From: Thermoplasmata archaeon
Lineage (GTDB): Archaea; Thermoplasmatota; Thermoplasmata; Lutacidiplasmatales; UBA184
DNA length: 5,559 nucleotides
Direction of reading: 5' to 3'
Assembly (NCBI GenBank): GCA_030042955.1
Contig: JASHYQ010000262.1
Location: 1 to 5,559 of the forward strand
The first letter of the stretch is position 1. Each line of letters starts with the position of its first letter. Under the pieces are notes generated by a model. It was not told the DNA's origin, searched no databases, and saw only the letters and a program-made list of their open reading frames with translations. Shown here one piece after another: positions 5,097 to 5,559 of this stretch. A program made the translations under genes and the position numbers.

Positions 5097-5267
5097 GTGT
5101 CCGAGTCGGTCGAGCTCTGCCGCAGCCCGCCGAGCCACCACGGTGTGTCGGTTGACCGGATGTTGGCGTTCGAGAGCATCCCCCCGAAGAAGGTCTCCGC
5201 CCCACACCACGACCGCGAGGAGCTCCTCCGGCGGACCGGACAGGACCAGGTCCTGACCTCGATCTAG
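5097..5267 (+). CDS. candidate small protein of unknown function (36-56 residues)
   Basis: A GTG at 5097, or an in-frame ATG at 5160, opens a frame that ends at TAG 5265-5267. The ATG form encodes 35 residues beginning MLAFESIPPKKVSAP and continuing with a charged helix-like segment (HHDREELLRRTGQDQVL). About 53 of its 57 codons end in G or C, like the real genes around it, whereas the same frame between the preceding stop (5021) and 5097 is clearly lower (15 of 25). That contrast is the main evidence for coding. The frame is also the one used by the membrane protein, so it continues openly after that gene's TGA. No ribosome binding site is convincing at either start, there is no membrane segment or metal-binding motif, and no family is recognised. 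It could be a small gene, the remnant of a larger one, or chance. Confidence 0.3.
   Translation: MSESVELCRSPPSHHGVSVDRMLAFESIPPKKVSAPHHDREELLRRTGQDQVLTSI
5241..5255. repeat. 15-base inverted repeat CAGGACC-A-GGTCCTG
   Basis: Two perfect 7-base arms flank a single A. It overlaps the end of the candidate small ORF and ends ten bases before its stop codon. One base between the arms is too short for an RNA hairpin without opening the inner pairs, so a DNA site for a dimeric protein is the more natural reading. The match may also be chance. Confidence 0.45.
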
Positions 5268-5391
5268 GACGGGCGATTTCGAGGTCTGCGCTGGGCTCTC
5301 CCCACCGTGGCGCGTCGGAGAGAAGGTCCGGAGACAGTTCCCGGCCCTCCGCCGCCGGGTCGGGAGCGTGCAGCGGCCCTACCGGGCCAGC

Positions 5392-5559
5392 TTACTCCAG
5401 CAAGACGACCTGCGCTGCGGGCGCTCGAAAGCCCACCGCTCGGTGCGTGCTATCGCAGTAGGGCTTGTTCTTGGACTGGCCGCACCGGCACAGGTCCGCG
5501 ACGACCTGGCCGTCGATGAAGACGAGGTTCGACGAGTTTTCCTTCGACTGGATGTACAC
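5392..5559 (-). CDS. CDGSH-type 2Fe-2S cluster protein (5' end beyond window)
   Basis: The reverse strand is open from the right edge to a TAA stop at 5392-5394, giving the last 55 residues of a small protein. It contains the CDGSH iron-sulfur signature CRCGQSKNKPYCDSTH, with three Cys (visible residues 24, 26 and 35) and one His (39) that bind a redox-active 2Fe-2S cluster. The usual CDG is CDS here, a substitution that leaves all four ligands intact. The segment before the motif (FIDGQVVADLC) and after it (RAVGFRAP) are also typical of stand-alone prokaryotic family members, which are usually about 60-80 residues, so only a short N-terminal piece is probably missing. Known roles are electron transfer or cluster handling; the partner is unknown. 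It converges on the membrane-protein gene across the 370-base stretch. Confidence 0.9.
   Translation of the reverse strand: MYIQSKENSSNLVFIDGQVVADLCRCGQSKNKPYCDSTHRAVGFRAPAAQVVLLE

Larger units (their letters stand above)
5022..5391. other. 370-base stretch without a recognised gene
   Basis: This stretch lies between the membrane-protein stop and the end of the CDGSH gene. The first 75 bases show weaker third-position G/C preference and look non-coding. Positions 5097-5267 hold a candidate small ORF, described separately, with an inverted repeat at its end. From 5268 to 5391 I see no coding signal, no tRNA-like fold and no T-run that would mark a terminator for the - strand CDGSH gene. The remaining open frames have Arg/Pro/Ser-rich translations typical of wrong frames in GC-rich DNA. 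Confidence 0.6.

Noticed and set aside
5092..5146. CCACGGTGT repeated at 5092-5100 and 5138-5146
   Set aside because: A 9-base match in GC-rich DNA over 50 bases is weak, the copies are in different codon positions, and there is no third copy or array spacing.
5307..5519. A + strand frame of 70 codons opposite the CDGSH gene
   Set aside because: Arg/Pro-rich translation. The reverse strand carries an intact CDGSH signature over the same bases.

Overview
The window is GC-rich (about two-thirds G+C by eye) and densely coding, with strong G/C preference at third codon positions. It holds seven well-supported genes, two of them cut by the window edges, plus one tentative small ORF. An archaeal host is more likely than a bacterial one, and a high-GC Thermoplasmata-type euryarchaeon is a reasonable guess. 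The support is an HtrA-type protease with no export signal, a stand-alone GyrI-like protein of a type I associate with such genomes, an apparently leaderless gene with a TTTATG box about 30 bases before its ATG, and a GGTGA-type ribosome binding site. This placement is inference; the window has no rRNA or other marker gene.

Layout: the left part (1-2464) is all on the + strand. It carries the C-terminus of an unrecognised charged protein, an HtrA/DegP-like serine protease with one PDZ domain, a GyrI-like small-molecule-binding protein, and a LysE/RhtB-type amino-acid exporter. The middle (2492-4181) is on the - strand: methionine sulfoxide reductase A followed 19 bases later by a GT4-type glycosyltransferase, probably one transcription unit that converges on the exporter. 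At about 4182-4295 a divergent promoter region separates msrA from a + strand six-segment membrane protein (4296-5021). A 370-base stretch follows (5022-5391) with one plausible small ORF and a 15-base inverted repeat. The window ends inside a - strand CDGSH-type 2Fe-2S protein.

There is no obvious single pathway. Loose themes are protein quality control and oxidative damage (HtrA, MsrA, CDGSH protein) and ligand sensing next to efflux (GyrI-like, LysE). No mobile element, CRISPR array, tRNA or rRNA gene was seen. The observations most worth checking are a glycosyltransferase whose EX7E motif reads EX7Q, an HtrA protease lacking a signal or anchor and with an altered segment before its catalytic His, a proline-rich mini-ORF plus hairpin directly ahead of the protease, and the candidate small protein at 5097-5267. 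I found nothing that amounts to a clearly new multi-gene system.
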